A stretch of 36,767 bases of DNA from positions 4,260-41,026 of the forward strand of contig WTIP01000088.1 of the NCBI GenBank assembly GCA_011525195.1. The letters are read 5' to 3'. Position numbers and translations under genes: made by a program. The stretch is from Flavobacteriales bacterium (GTDB lineage Bacteria; Bacteroidota; Bacteroidia; Flavobacteriales; Flavobacteriaceae). Shown here in pieces: positions 1 through 9,187 of this stretch. Within the stretch, counting starts at the first letter, position 1. Each line of letters opens with the position of its first letter. The notes under the pieces are model-generated. The model worked only from the letters and a program-made list of their open reading frames with translations, was not told the origin of the DNA and did no database searches.

Positions 1-402
1 CAAGAAGATGAAGCTAAGGCCTGGTTAAACAAGCTACGCTATAGAAATGGACTTCCTGATGTAACAGCATCAGGGGCTGCACTAGTTGAGCTTTATAAAA
101 GAGAACGCGACAAAGAACTCGTTAATGAGGATGCGCGACTCTTTGATATGAAGCGCTGGTTAGAAGGTCCTTACTCATTGGATAAGCAAGTACAAATGAC
201 TCTAATTCAAGGTACTCAAAAAGCGGGTAGCTCAATGACTCCAGCGAATTATAAAAAGAGTTCATCTGACTTTGATTATTCTTACAGACCAACAAACATA
301 GTATTTGAAAATAGAGTTTGGAGAGATTATGTATATTTTATGCCTATTCCTCAGAATGAGATAGATCGTGATCCCTCTTTAATTCAAAATCCTGGATATT
401 AA
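1..402 (+). CDS. RagB/SusD family nutrient-uptake outer membrane lipoprotein, C-terminal fragment (5' truncated by window edge)
   Basis: Frame +1 is open from base 1 (QEDEAKAWLNKLRYRNGLPDVTASGAALVELYKRERDKELVNEDARLFDMKRW...), with the typical SusD C-terminal pattern of ER.REL..E..R..D..RW and a late 'PIPQNEIDRDPSLIQNPGY' ending. Confidence 0.9.
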   Translation, partial: QEDEAKAWLNKLRYRNGLPDVTASGAALVELYKRERDKELVNEDARLFDMKRWLEGPYSLDKQVQMTLIQGTQKAGSSMTPANYKKSSSDFDYSYRPTNIVFENRVWRDYVYFMPIPQNEIDRDPSLIQNPGY

Positions 403-421
403 AAAAGGTAGTTTAATAAAA

Positions 422-450
422 AAAACCTCGCTATTTAGCGGGGTTTTTTT
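422..450 (+). terminator. Rho-independent terminator after susD-like gene
   Basis: aaaacctcgcta-tt-tagcggggtttt hairpin with one G.T pair, followed by a T run. Confidence 0.8.
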
Positions 451-470
451 ATTTTTAAAAAAAATATTTT

Positions 471-3400
471 ATGAGGTGGATTAATGGATTTTTGATACTA
501 CTTATCTTTATTTCAGCTTGCTCAACTGAGCAAAAAAAATTTACTAAACTTAGCCCAAATCAGACGAAAATAGACTTTGTAAATAAGCTCTATGAAACCC
601 ATACAAGAAACTACTTCACTTACCCTTATATGTATTTAGGAGGCGGAGTAGCTGTGGGAGATTTTAATAATGACGGGCTCGAAGATTTGTTTTTTACAGG
701 AAATATGGTCCCCAATAAGCTCTATCTCAATGAAGGGGATTTTAAATTTAAAGATATCAGTGAAACAGCCGGAATTCAAGGGGACGATCGGTGGTATTCA
801 GGAGTGAGTGTAATTGATATCAATAATGATGGATATTTAGACCTCTATATTGCCGTAGGTGGAGAAAATGAACCCAATAATAATGTCCTCTATATCAATA
901 ATCAAGACAATACTTTTACTGAAAAAGCGAAAGCCTATGGTATCGATGATGACGGCTACAGTATGCACTCTACTTTTTTTGATTATGACAATGATGGAGA
1001 TTTAGATTTATATGTAGCAAACTATCCTCCTACCAGTTTTACCGCTCCCGTAGACTATTACAAATACATGATAGACCATCATGAGCCTCGTGACTCAGAT
1101 CATCTCTACCGCAATGAGGGAGATTATTTTGTTGACGTCACAGAAAGCGCAGGGATTCGTAATTTCGGTCTAAGTCTAGGGGTAGTTGCCTCAGATTTTA
1201 ATAATGACGGCTATACTGATGTTTATATTTCTAATGACTTTAATGCTCCCGATTATATGTACCTCAATAAGGGTGATGGTACTTTTAGAAATGAAATATT
1301 GAATTCACTCCAACAAACGTCGTTCTTTGGAATGGGTGTCGATGCTGCAGATTTTAATAATGATGGATGGGTTGATCTATTTCAATTAGATATGAATGCA
1401 GCTGATAACTTCAGGTCTAAAGCCAATATGTCTTCTATGAATCCAGAGGTATTCTATCAGTCTGTTGCTTTGGGACTTCATCATCAATATATGCAAAATT
1501 CGCTTCAATTAAATCAGGGGAATCTTTTTTCAGAAGCCCCTGCCTTTAGTAATATCGCGCGTTGGAGTGGTGTATCTTCAACAGATTGGAGCTGGGGTGG
1601 TTTATTTGCGGATTTTGACAATGACGGTTGGAAAGATTTATATGTAACCAATGGGATACGAAGAGATGTTAATAATAAAGACTTTTATAATGAGCATCGG
1701 GCCTTTTTTAATAAAATGGAAAATGATCCAAACTATAAAAATAAAGAGGAAGAAGTCAAGCTATTGGATTACTTGGAAAAAATGCCCTCAGAAAAATTGG
1801 CCAATTATTTATTTCAAAATCAACAAGAACAAGGCTTTAGCAATAGAAATATAGATTGGGGCTTAGAAGAAAAAACATTTTCTAATGGTGTGATTTACAG
1901 TGATTTAGATAATGATGGGGACCTTGATTTAGTAGTTAATAATCTTGAAGATTTTGCCAGTATTTATAGAAATAATACCCTTAATTCAAATTTTATTGGT
2001 TTTGAACTCCAAAAGGAAGATCAACAAATTCCTATAGGAACTCGTATCCACCTTAAAGCCGAAGGACACTATCAGATGCAGGAACTCAATCTAAGTAGAG
2101 GCTATCTTTCCTCAGTTTCACCGCGATTACACTTTGGGCTAGGTCAAAGACAAAAAGTAGAGGAAGTCATGATAGAATGGCCAAACGGAACAGCACAAAA
2201 GCTAGAAGATTTCCAAGTCAATGCCTATAATAAAATATCATATGACGCAAATTCTACTTCTTTATCCAACGAAAAAAGCAGTACCTCTCCAATCAAACAG
2301 TTTGAAACTGTCACAGTTGAAGACCCTTTTATACACAAAGAAAATCCTTATGATGATTTTAAAGATGAAGTGCTCTTGCCCCATAAAAACTCTACCTTAG
2401 GACCAGCCTTAGCTGTAGGAGACTTGAATAATGACGGTAAAGAGGACTATATCGTGGGAGGTGCCGTAGCCCAGCCCGCTTCCCTCTATATACAACAAAA
2501 AGAAGGTCGTTTTAGAAAAATAGATGTTCCCGCCTTTGAAAAAGATAAATTCCATGAAGACTTAGGAATTTTAATTTTTGACGCCGATAATGACGGGGAT
2601 CAAGATCTTTATTTTGCCAGTGGTGGAAATGAATTTAATGAAAACTCTAAAGGCTATGAAGACCGTTTTTATGAAAATAAAGGAGGACTTGTCTTTGAAC
2701 GAAATAGTAATGCCATACCAGACACGCGAATCAGTGGTTTAGAAGTATCTGCAAATGATTTTGACCAAGATGGGGATTTAGACCTCTTTGTAGGTGGAAG
2801 GCTGAGTCCAAAAAAATACCCTTATCCTTCAAGTTCTCGAATTTTAGAAAATCAAAGTGAATCAGGGACTATTAAGTTTGTAGATATTACACAACAAAAA
2901 AACCCAGCTTTACAAAATATCGGTTTAGTGACAACCTCAACATGGGTGGATATAGATGGTGACGCCTGGGAAGATTTAGTCATCGCAGGAGAATGGATGT
3001 CTGTGCGTATTTTTAAAAATAATCAAGGGAATTCATTTTCAGAGGTTACTGAGGAAGTCTACCAGTCAGAACAACGTGGCTGGTGGTACGATATAGAAAA
3101 AGGGGACTTCGATAATGATGGAGATTTAGACCTCATCGTTGGAAATCTCGGTCTGAACTACAAATATCAGGCTTCAAATGAAAAGCCATTTAGGGTGTAT
3201 TTAAATGACTTTGACAAGAATGCCACTTATGATATTGTACTGAGTTATAATTCTGAGGGTACGGAATATCCTGTCAGAGGAAGACAATGTTCTTCAGAAC
3301 AAATGCCTGCCATTAAAGAAAAGTTTAAAGATTACAACAGTTTTGCCAGTGCCTCTTTAGAACAAATCTATTCCAATCAAATGCTTGAGGAGTCTTTAAA

Positions 3401-3779
3401 GTATGAGATTACCTCATTTTCTAGTCTTTATTTAGAAAATAAAAATGGGAAATTCAGTGCAAGTCCCCTTCCCTACCAGGCGCAATTATCAAATATTAAT
3501 GCAATGGTGGTAAAAGATATTGACAGCGATGGAAACCTCGATGTGGTTTTAGGTGGTAACTTATATAATGCCGAAGTAGAAACACCGAGAAATGATGCTA
3601 GCTATGGCCTCTGGTTAAAAGGAGATGGTCAAAATAATTTTAGCGCCCAAAATCCAAGAACGTCGGGTTTAGTAATCCGTGGCGATGTCAGAAATATCAA
3701 ACCCATTAGCATCGGAGATCAAGCCCATTTGCTCATTGCTAAAAATAACGAATCCCTACAACTTGTCAAGATTAACTAA
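471..3779 (+). CDS. VCBS/FG-GAP repeat lipoprotein with ASPIC/UnbV domain (CRTAC1-like)
   Basis: 1102 aa; lipobox FISAC; about 13 Ca-binding-like DxDxDG repeats (DFNNDGLED, DINNDGYLD, DYDNDGDLD, ...); ASPIC/UnbV-like block GTRIHLKAEGHYQMQELNLSRGYLSSVSPRLHFGLG. Confidence 0.92.
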   Translation: MRWINGFLILLIFISACSTEQKKFTKLSPNQTKIDFVNKLYETHTRNYFTYPYMYLGGGVAVGDFNNDGLEDLFFTGNMVPNKLYLNEGDFKFKDISETAGIQGDDRWYSGVSVIDINNDGYLDLYIAVGGENEPNNNVLYINNQDNTFTEKAKAYGIDDDGYSMHSTFFDYDNDGDLDLYVANYPPTSFTAPVDYYKYMIDHHEPRDSDHLYRNEGDYFVDVTESAGIRNFGLSLGVVASDFNNDGYTDVYISNDFNAPDYMYLNKGDGTFRNEILNSLQQTSFFGMGVDAADFNNDGWVDLFQLDMNAADNFRSKANMSSMNPEVFYQSVALGLHHQYMQNSLQLNQGNLFSEAPAFSNIARWSGVSSTDWSWGGLFADFDNDGWKDLYVTNGIRRDVNNKDFYNEHRAFFNKMENDPNYKNKEEEVKLLDYLEKMPSEKLANYLFQNQQEQGFSNRNIDWGLEEKTFSNGVIYSDLDNDGDLDLVVNNLEDFASIYRNNTLNSNFIGFELQKEDQQIPIGTRIHLKAEGHYQMQELNLSRGYLSSVSPRLHFGLGQRQKVEEVMIEWPNGTAQKLEDFQVNAYNKISYDANSTSLSNEKSSTSPIKQFETVTVEDPFIHKENPYDDFKDEVLLPHKNSTLGPALAVGDLNNDGKEDYIVGGAVAQPASLYIQQKEGRFRKIDVPAFEKDKFHEDLGILIFDADNDGDQDLYFASGGNEFNENSKGYEDRFYENKGGLVFERNSNAIPDTRISGLEVSANDFDQDGDLDLFVGGRLSPKKYPYPSSSRILENQSESGTIKFVDITQQKNPALQNIGLVTTSTWVDIDGDAWEDLVIAGEWMSVRIFKNNQGNSFSEVTEEVYQSEQRGWWYDIEKGDFDNDGDLDLIVGNLGLNYKYQASNEKPFRVYLNDFDKNATYDIVLSYNSEGTEYPVRGRQCSSEQMPAIKEKFKDYNSFASASLEQIYSNQMLEESLKYEITSFSSLYLENKNGKFSASPLPYQAQLSNINAMVVKDIDSDGNLDVVLGGNLYNAEVETPRNDASYGLWLKGDGQNNFSAQNPRTSGLVIRGDVRNIKPISIGDQAHLLIAKNNESLQLVKIN

Positions 3780-4159
3780 TGCGTATTAGTAGCGCTGTTT
3801 GTTTTCTGTTTGTGATGTCGGCTTGCGTAAGCTCGAAATCGCGTCTATTTACAAACTACCTTGTGGGTGACTGGAGGATTGAAAATCCAAGTATGCAGTC
3901 ATTTATTCGATTTGAAGAAAATGGAAAAACCACATATTATTTGAATCGATATAGTTATAAACTTGACAGCCTTGCAGAGTATGGAGATTGGAGTTTAAAA
4001 GGAATTAAAAAGGGGGTGGTAAGAGATACTTTTGTAGTTCAAATTGATAAAAGACCACAGAAAACTACTTTTCAATTTATCCCCATTGATCAGCAAAGAA
4101 TTAAAGTAATTGATGACCAAGGACAGACTTTTTTTACCCGTATAGAAAAAAATCAGTAA
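3779..4159 (+). CDS. small lipoprotein, lipocalin-like fold possible, unknown function
   Basis: 126 aa; lipobox FVMSAC; LVGDWRIENP... beta-rich pattern; TAATG start/stop overlap with the upstream VCBS gene. Confidence 0.75.
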   Translation: MRISSAVCFLFVMSACVSSKSRLFTNYLVGDWRIENPSMQSFIRFEENGKTTYYLNRYSYKLDSLAEYGDWSLKGIKKGVVRDTFVVQIDKRPQKTTFQFIPIDQQRIKVIDDQGQTFFTRIEKNQ

Positions 4160-4554
4160 TTATCGAGTTGATTAAAGACATTGCCATAGACATCAAAACG
4201 GAAATAATAAGTGTATTCTTGGGATTCCCCTTCCCCTCCCAAAAGGGAGAACTCAAATTCTGCAACCTGATCCTTTGTATCCGGTCTTAAGGTAAAATAA
4301 AGAGGGTTAAAAGATTCGAAATCTCTACTTTTAAGTACTGATTTTAAGAGTATTTGCATCAGGGCGCGATTTACTCTTTTTTGTGCAATCTCTACTTTTA
4401 AATTATTAGTAACTGGAATATCATATTTATCACCATTGGCTTTTTGCCATGAAAAAATAAATTCTTTTGGTGCCATTTTGACTTCTTGGGCAGCTAAAGT
4501 TGTCGTATTTAGCAAGAGTCCAAAAAAGATAAAAACAGAATATTTTCGATACAT
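4153..4554 (-). CDS. secreted hypothetical protein
   Basis: ORF track gives 4153..4599; internal Met at 4554 (MYRKYSVFIFFGLLLNTTTLAAQ) gives a clean signal peptide, so that start is preferred. No family recognised. Confidence 0.6.
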   Translation of the reverse strand: MYRKYSVFIFFGLLLNTTTLAAQEVKMAPKEFIFSWQKANGDKYDIPVTNNLKVEIAQKRVNRALMQILLKSVLKSRDFESFNPLYFTLRPDTKDQVAEFEFSLLGGEGESQEYTYYFRFDVYGNVFNQLDNY

Positions 4555-4630
4555 GATTGTCATCAAATAAATTTCCCTAAATTTAATGAAATTATGCATG
4601 CTGCTTATGCATACTGATGGGAAAGGATTT

Positions 4631-5836
4631 ATGAAGACAATTACACAAACGTTTTATACTTTACTTTTTATTATCCTCACTGTAGGCTGTACAAAAGAAG
4701 AAGTCAATACAAAATCAACACAATATATTTTAAAAACCGAGGTGTGGCCCAGTAGTGACCATGGAAAAATTATCCCCAGTCAAGGGGAATACAATCCTTT
4801 TACTATCAAAACAATCTATGCGCGACCCGAACCGGGGTGGGTTTTTGATCGCTGGGAAGGGGCAATAAGTGGAAAAGACAATCCCGCAGCAATTTCCTTT
4901 TACGACGATCTCGCTATACGTGCCGTCTTTATCAAAGACACCTTTAAAGTAAGAACAATTGCAGGAGGTCATGGAAAAGGAAGTGAATTAAACCAATTTC
5001 ATTATCCTACAGGGATAGCGCTGGACCCAGCGGGAGACTTGTATGTCTCTGATATGTATAACCATCGGATACAAAGATGGAAGCCAGGTGCTACAGTAGG
5101 TATTACTGCTGCTGGAGGGAATGGATATGGAAATAGCCCTTCGCAGTTAGAAGAGCCTGGGAAAATTGATATCGACAGTCAAGGAAATATCTATATTGCT
5201 GATACTGGAAATAATAGAATTCAAAAATGGGAATATGGCGGGCTTAGTGGAACTACTGTGGCAGGTGGAAAGGGTATGGGAAATGCGCTTAACCAATTAA
5301 ATAAACCTTTCGGAATTGCTGTAGATGATAAAGGAACTATTTATGTCTCTGAGCTGGGAAATCATCGGGTAAGTATGTGGAAGAAAGGAGCTACTAGCGG
5401 TATTGTAATAGCTGGAGGTAAAGGGGAAGGAAATGCAGCAGACCAGCTGGCCATACCCATGGGTATTGCCGTTAATAATAAAGGGGATTTATTCGTTGCA
5501 GATACTTATAACCATCGTATTCAACTCTGGGAAAAAGGAGCCACAACAGGTAAAACATTAATCTCGAGTAAAGATTTTAAATCAGAAACGCCGCTTAATT
5601 ACTTTAGTGGAATCAGTATTGTAAATGAAACATTACTCTATATCACTGATTATCAACAAAAAAGAATTTTGCGTTATGATTTAAACTCAAACAACTTTGA
5701 AATTATTTCTACTAATGAAACCCTTGAAAATGAGGCCGATAAATTATCGCAACCCTATCAAACTGCCATAGATGTTATGGGTGACCTCATTATTGCGGAC
5801 GCAAAAAATAACCGCATTCAAAAACGAAAAATTTAA
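4631..5836 (+). CDS. NHL-repeat lipoprotein with N-terminal InlB-like (divergent) repeat domain
   Basis: Start moved from 4586 to Met 4631 (MKTITQTFYTLLFIILTVGC, lipobox LTVGC); 'GWVFDRWEGAISGKDNPAAISFYDDLAIRAVF' InlB-like block; at least four NHL repeats (PTGIALDPAGDLYVSDMYNHRIQRW etc.). Confidence 0.88.
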   Translation: MKTITQTFYTLLFIILTVGCTKEEVNTKSTQYILKTEVWPSSDHGKIIPSQGEYNPFTIKTIYARPEPGWVFDRWEGAISGKDNPAAISFYDDLAIRAVFIKDTFKVRTIAGGHGKGSELNQFHYPTGIALDPAGDLYVSDMYNHRIQRWKPGATVGITAAGGNGYGNSPSQLEEPGKIDIDSQGNIYIADTGNNRIQKWEYGGLSGTTVAGGKGMGNALNQLNKPFGIAVDDKGTIYVSELGNHRVSMWKKGATSGIVIAGGKGEGNAADQLAIPMGIAVNNKGDLFVADTYNHRIQLWEKGATTGKTLISSKDFKSETPLNYFSGISIVNETLLYITDYQQKRILRYDLNSNNFEIISTNETLENEADKLSQPYQTAIDVMGDLIIADAKNNRIQKRKI

Positions 5837-5840
5837 CTTA

Positions 5841-7961
5841 ATGAATGATCCGTTTCAAGATTATTTTAACCGGAAATACCTCCAAAAAAAGCCCTTCTTA
5901 TTCTTTCTTATCCTAATAAATAGTGTATTTTTTTCTTGTAATTCCGATTTTAATTTGAATCAAAACAATCTAAAACAAGAATCCAGCGCTTATTTAAAGC
6001 AACATGCCAATAATCCAATTCATTGGCAGCGTTGGAATGAGACACTTTATAAAAAAAGCAATACAGAAGAAAAACTGTTAGTAGTTAGTATTGGTTATTC
6101 GAGCTGTCATTGGTGCCATGTAATGGAAAAAGAAACTTTTGAAGCAGAAGAAGTAGCCGATTATATGAATACTAATTTTGTCAGTATTAAAGTAGACCGT
6201 GAAGAAAATCCTGAAATTGACAACCTTTATATGACGGCTACCCAAATGATGACAGGAAGTGGAGGCTGGCCTTTGAATGTCGTATGCTTGCCAGATGGAA
6301 GACCGGTTTATGGTGGGACATATCATACTAAAGATCAATGGTTAGAAGTATTAGGGAAAATCCAAAAACTCTATGAAAATGATAAAAAACAGCTTTATGA
6401 CTTTGCAGATCGTGTAGAAAATGGTATCCAAGAAGTCAATCGTTTCGAATATACCCCAGAGGCGAAAATAATTGACCCTTCTATTTTACAAAACGAAATG
6501 GCGCTTTGGTCAAGTAGGTGGGATACTTTAAATGGTGGGGAGCAGCAAAATCAGAAATTTATTACTCCTGTTAAATTCAATTATATTCAATACTATCAAA
6601 AAGTCAATCCAGACAATAAAATCAAAACCTATTTTGAAAAAACACTTACAAATATTGCCACGAGTGGTATTGTAGATCATTTAGAAGGAGGATTTTATCG
6701 CTATACTGTAGATCCTGAGTGGAAAATTCCACATTTTGAAAAAATGCTATATGACAATGCCCAGCTTTTAAGCTTATTTTCAAATGCATTTAAGGAAACC
6801 CAGAATCCCTTGTTTAAATCGACTGTATACGCTCTCTATGATTTCCTTCAAAAGCGTATGAAAAGTAATCAAGGTGCTTTCTATGCGGCCATAGACGCAG
6901 ATAATAACGAAGGTGAGGGTCGCTATTATGTATTCAATAGAGCACAGCTTGAAGAAATTGGTGCTGCGGATCTCGAACTAATGCTAGATTTTTATCGAGT
7001 AGATTTAAACCAACCTTTTGAAGAATCCTTTTATCACCTTAGAAAAAAAGAAAATTTAACAACTCTAATGACAAAATATGGACTCACTGCAGAAGCACTA
7101 GAGGCCAAAAAAAATAATTGGGAAAAACAATTTGCAGCTCTTAAAGAAAAGCGAGAATTTCCCCTTATAGATACCAAAATAATTACCTCTTGGAATGCAC
7201 TTATGGTGTCTGGATTGATTACCGCTTATGAGGCTATTGGTGAAGAGCAATATCTACAGCAGGCAAAAGAAACTTATGCCTTTTTACTTAAAAATCTAAT
7301 CCGTAAAGGTGATTTAATGCATACCTATCAAATGGATCAAGCCAAATTAGAAGGTAATTTGGAAGATTATGCCTTTACTATAAAAGCTGCACTGGATTTA
7401 TATCGGGCAACCGGAACCACCTCTTATTTAAAGCGTGCCAATCAACTTAAAAAAGAGGTCTTCAAAAAATTTGAAAGCAGTGAAAATCCATTTTTTACTT
7501 TTACTGAAAATCCTGTTTTATTTTCAGAGCTTATAGCTGTAGATGACAATGTGATTCCTTCTGCAAATGCTATTATGGCGGAAAATTTATGGTTATTGGG
7601 ACAACTTTTAGAAGACAAAAAAGACCTAGAAAAAGTAATGCAAATGAGGCAAAGTGTACGCGCCTATTTTAGCGAGGGTAGAGGGAGTGATTACTGTCAA
7701 TGGGCGCAACTACTCGCTAAAGAAGCTTTTCCCCTAAAGGAGGTTGTTGTAGTGGGGTCCCAAGCACAACAACTCAATCAAGTACTTCAAAAAAACTACC
7801 TCCCCAATATTCTTTTTCAAATCAGCGAGGAACCCAGTGAGCTCCCTCTGATAAGTGATCGCTTTGTAGAAGAAGAAACACTTATTTATGTATGCGAAAA
7901 TAAAGTCTGTCTTCGTCCTGTAAAGAGTATAAACAAGGCTTTGGAGCAACTTAAAAACTAA
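5841..7961 (+). CDS. DUF255/thioredoxin-domain protein (YyaL/SPATA20 family), predicted lipoprotein
   Basis: [14 protein letters not shown]...[19 protein letters not shown] is the family hallmark; start moved from 5772 to Met 5841; lipobox VFFSC; 4 nt downstream of the NHL gene. Confidence 0.9.
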   Translation: MNDPFQDYFNRKYLQKKPFLFFLILINSVFFSCNSDFNLNQNNLKQESSAYLKQHANNPIHWQRWNETLYKKSNTEEKLLVVSIGYSSCHWCHVMEKETFEAEEVADYMNTNFVSIKVDREENPEIDNLYMTATQMMTGSGGWPLNVVCLPDGRPVYGGTYHTKDQWLEVLGKIQKLYENDKKQLYDFADRVENGIQEVNRFEYTPEAKIIDPSILQNEMALWSSRWDTLNGGEQQNQKFITPVKFNYIQYYQKVNPDNKIKTYFEKTLTNIATSGIVDHLEGGFYRYTVDPEWKIPHFEKMLYDNAQLLSLFSNAFKETQNPLFKSTVYALYDFLQKRMKSNQGAFYAAIDADNNEGEGRYYVFNRAQLEEIGAADLELMLDFYRVDLNQPFEESFYHLRKKENLTTLMTKYGLTAEALEAKKNNWEKQFAALKEKREFPLIDTKIITSWNALMVSGLITAYEAIGEEQYLQQAKETYAFLLKNLIRKGDLMHTYQMDQAKLEGNLEDYAFTIKAALDLYRATGTTSYLKRANQLKKEVFKKFESSENPFFTFTENPVLFSELIAVDDNVIPSANAIMAENLWLLGQLLEDKKDLEKVMQMRQSVRAYFSEGRGSDYCQWAQLLAKEAFPLKEVVVVGSQAQQLNQVLQKNYLPNILFQISEEPSELPLISDRFVEEETLIYVCENKVCLRPVKSINKALEQLKN

Positions 7962-9142
7962 CTTATCACCCCAGAGCCCAGTAATTCAGTTTCCTGATAC
8001 CAGGCCACAAACTGTCCTGGTGTAATGGCTGATTGAGGCGTTTCGAAAAGCACATACAGCCCTTCTTTTGTTTGATACAGCTCTGCATTTTGAAGGGGTT
8101 GACGGTAACGTATACGGGCCTTTACTGCAAGATGCTCTCCGTTGTTTAGCCGTAAGTCTTCTCGTATCCAGTGTACCTCATCTGTAGGCACTTTAAGGGT
8201 TTCACGATACAGACCAGGGTGGTTTTTTCCCTGACCCACATATAGGGTATTGGTTTCCACATCTGTAGCAATTACAAATAAGGGCGACTCCATCCCCCCT
8301 ACCCGAAGTCCTTTCCGTTGGCCAATAGTAAAATAATGTGCCCCGGCGTGCTCCCCTACTGCTATGCCATCTTCAGGAAGATAATGCAAGGCAGTGGACT
8401 GCTCTTGAAGTGTCCGTTCTTTCGTCTTTAAATCTTGGTATATCCTAAAGTCTGAAGGGATTTCAATAATAGATCCCTTTTTGGGTTGGAGTTGCTGCTG
8501 TAAAAAATCGGGCAAGCTTACTTTACCGATAAAGCACAAGCCTTGTGAATCTTTTTTTCCTGCTGTGACTAGCTTTTGCGCTTTTGCAATTTCCCTAACT
8601 TTCTCTTTTTTTAAATCCCCAATAGGAAAAAGTACTTTTGACAATTGTTCTTGTGTCAGCTGACACAAAAAGTAAGATTGGTCTTTATTGGGATCGGCTC
8701 CTGCAAGTAATCGGTAGGTGGTAGCGCCTTGCTGAGTCGTATATTCCGCTTTGCGGCAGTAATGCCCTGTGGCAACATAATCAGCGTCTAAGCTAAGGGC
8801 TATTTTTAAAAACACATCAAATTTAATTTCACGATTGCAGAGTACATCAGGATTGGGTGTTCTACCTTTTGCGTATTCATCAAACATATAATCGACGATT
8901 CGCGTTTTGTATTCTTTACTTAAATCTACCGTTTGGAAAGGGATTCCCAATTTTTCTGCAACCAACATGGCGTCATTGCTGTCCTCCAGCCAGGGGCATT
9001 CATTTGAGAGTGTTACCGACTCATCGTGCCAGTTTTTCATAAAAAGCCCGATCACCTCATAGCCTGCTTTTTTGAGTAAATAGGCGGCAACACTGGAGTC
9101 TACTCCACCTGAAAGTCCAATAACTACCCTTTCTTTTTTCAT
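7958..9142 (-). CDS. mnmA: tRNA-specific 2-thiouridylase MnmA
   Basis: [16 protein letters not shown]-loop, [12 protein letters not shown] and SQGLCFIGK catalytic Cys regions. Confidence 0.97.
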   Translation of the reverse strand: MKKERVVIGLSGGVDSSVAAYLLKKAGYEVIGLFMKNWHDESVTLSNECPWLEDSNDAMLVAEKLGIPFQTVDLSKEYKTRIVDYMFDEYAKGRTPNPDVLCNREIKFDVFLKIALSLDADYVATGHYCRKAEYTTQQGATTYRLLAGADPNKDQSYFLCQLTQEQLSKVLFPIGDLKKEKVREIAKAQKLVTAGKKDSQGLCFIGKVSLPDFLQQQLQPKKGSIIEIPSDFRIYQDLKTKERTLQEQSTALHYLPEDGIAVGEHAGAHYFTIGQRKGLRVGGMESPLFVIATDVETNTLYVGQGKNHPGLYRETLKVPTDEVHWIREDLRLNNGEHLAVKARIRYRQPLQNAELYQTKEGLYVLFETPQSAITPGQFVAWYQETELLGSGVIS

Positions 9143-9147
9143 CTTTG

Positions 9148-9155
9148 CAAAGATA
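9148..9155 (-). promoter_or_regulatory. candidate Bacteroidota -7 box (TATCTTTG) of mnmA
   Basis: Exact match to TAnnTTTG on the minus strand just upstream of the ATG; no convincing -33 TTTG at 19-21 nt. Confidence 0.4.
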
Positions 9156-9187
9156 AGGAGTCTTAAACTTCTAGAGGTTTCAGAGGA

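Noticed and set aside
1651-1854. 67-aa plus-strand ORF inside the VCBS gene
   Set aside because: Out-of-frame, low-complexity Lys/Ile-rich translation within a well-supported CDS.
471-3779. Recurrent aataatgatgga-like DNA motifs considered as a tandem/CRISPR-like repeat
   Set aside because: They encode in-frame DxDxDG protein repeats at irregular spacing; no constant repeat-spacer pattern.
4730-4972. Antisense ORF in the NHL gene
   Set aside because: Lies opposite a convincing NHL/InlB-like coding frame; no family features.
6078-6338. Antisense ORF in the DUF255 gene
   Set aside because: Opposite the conserved CHWC region; spurious.
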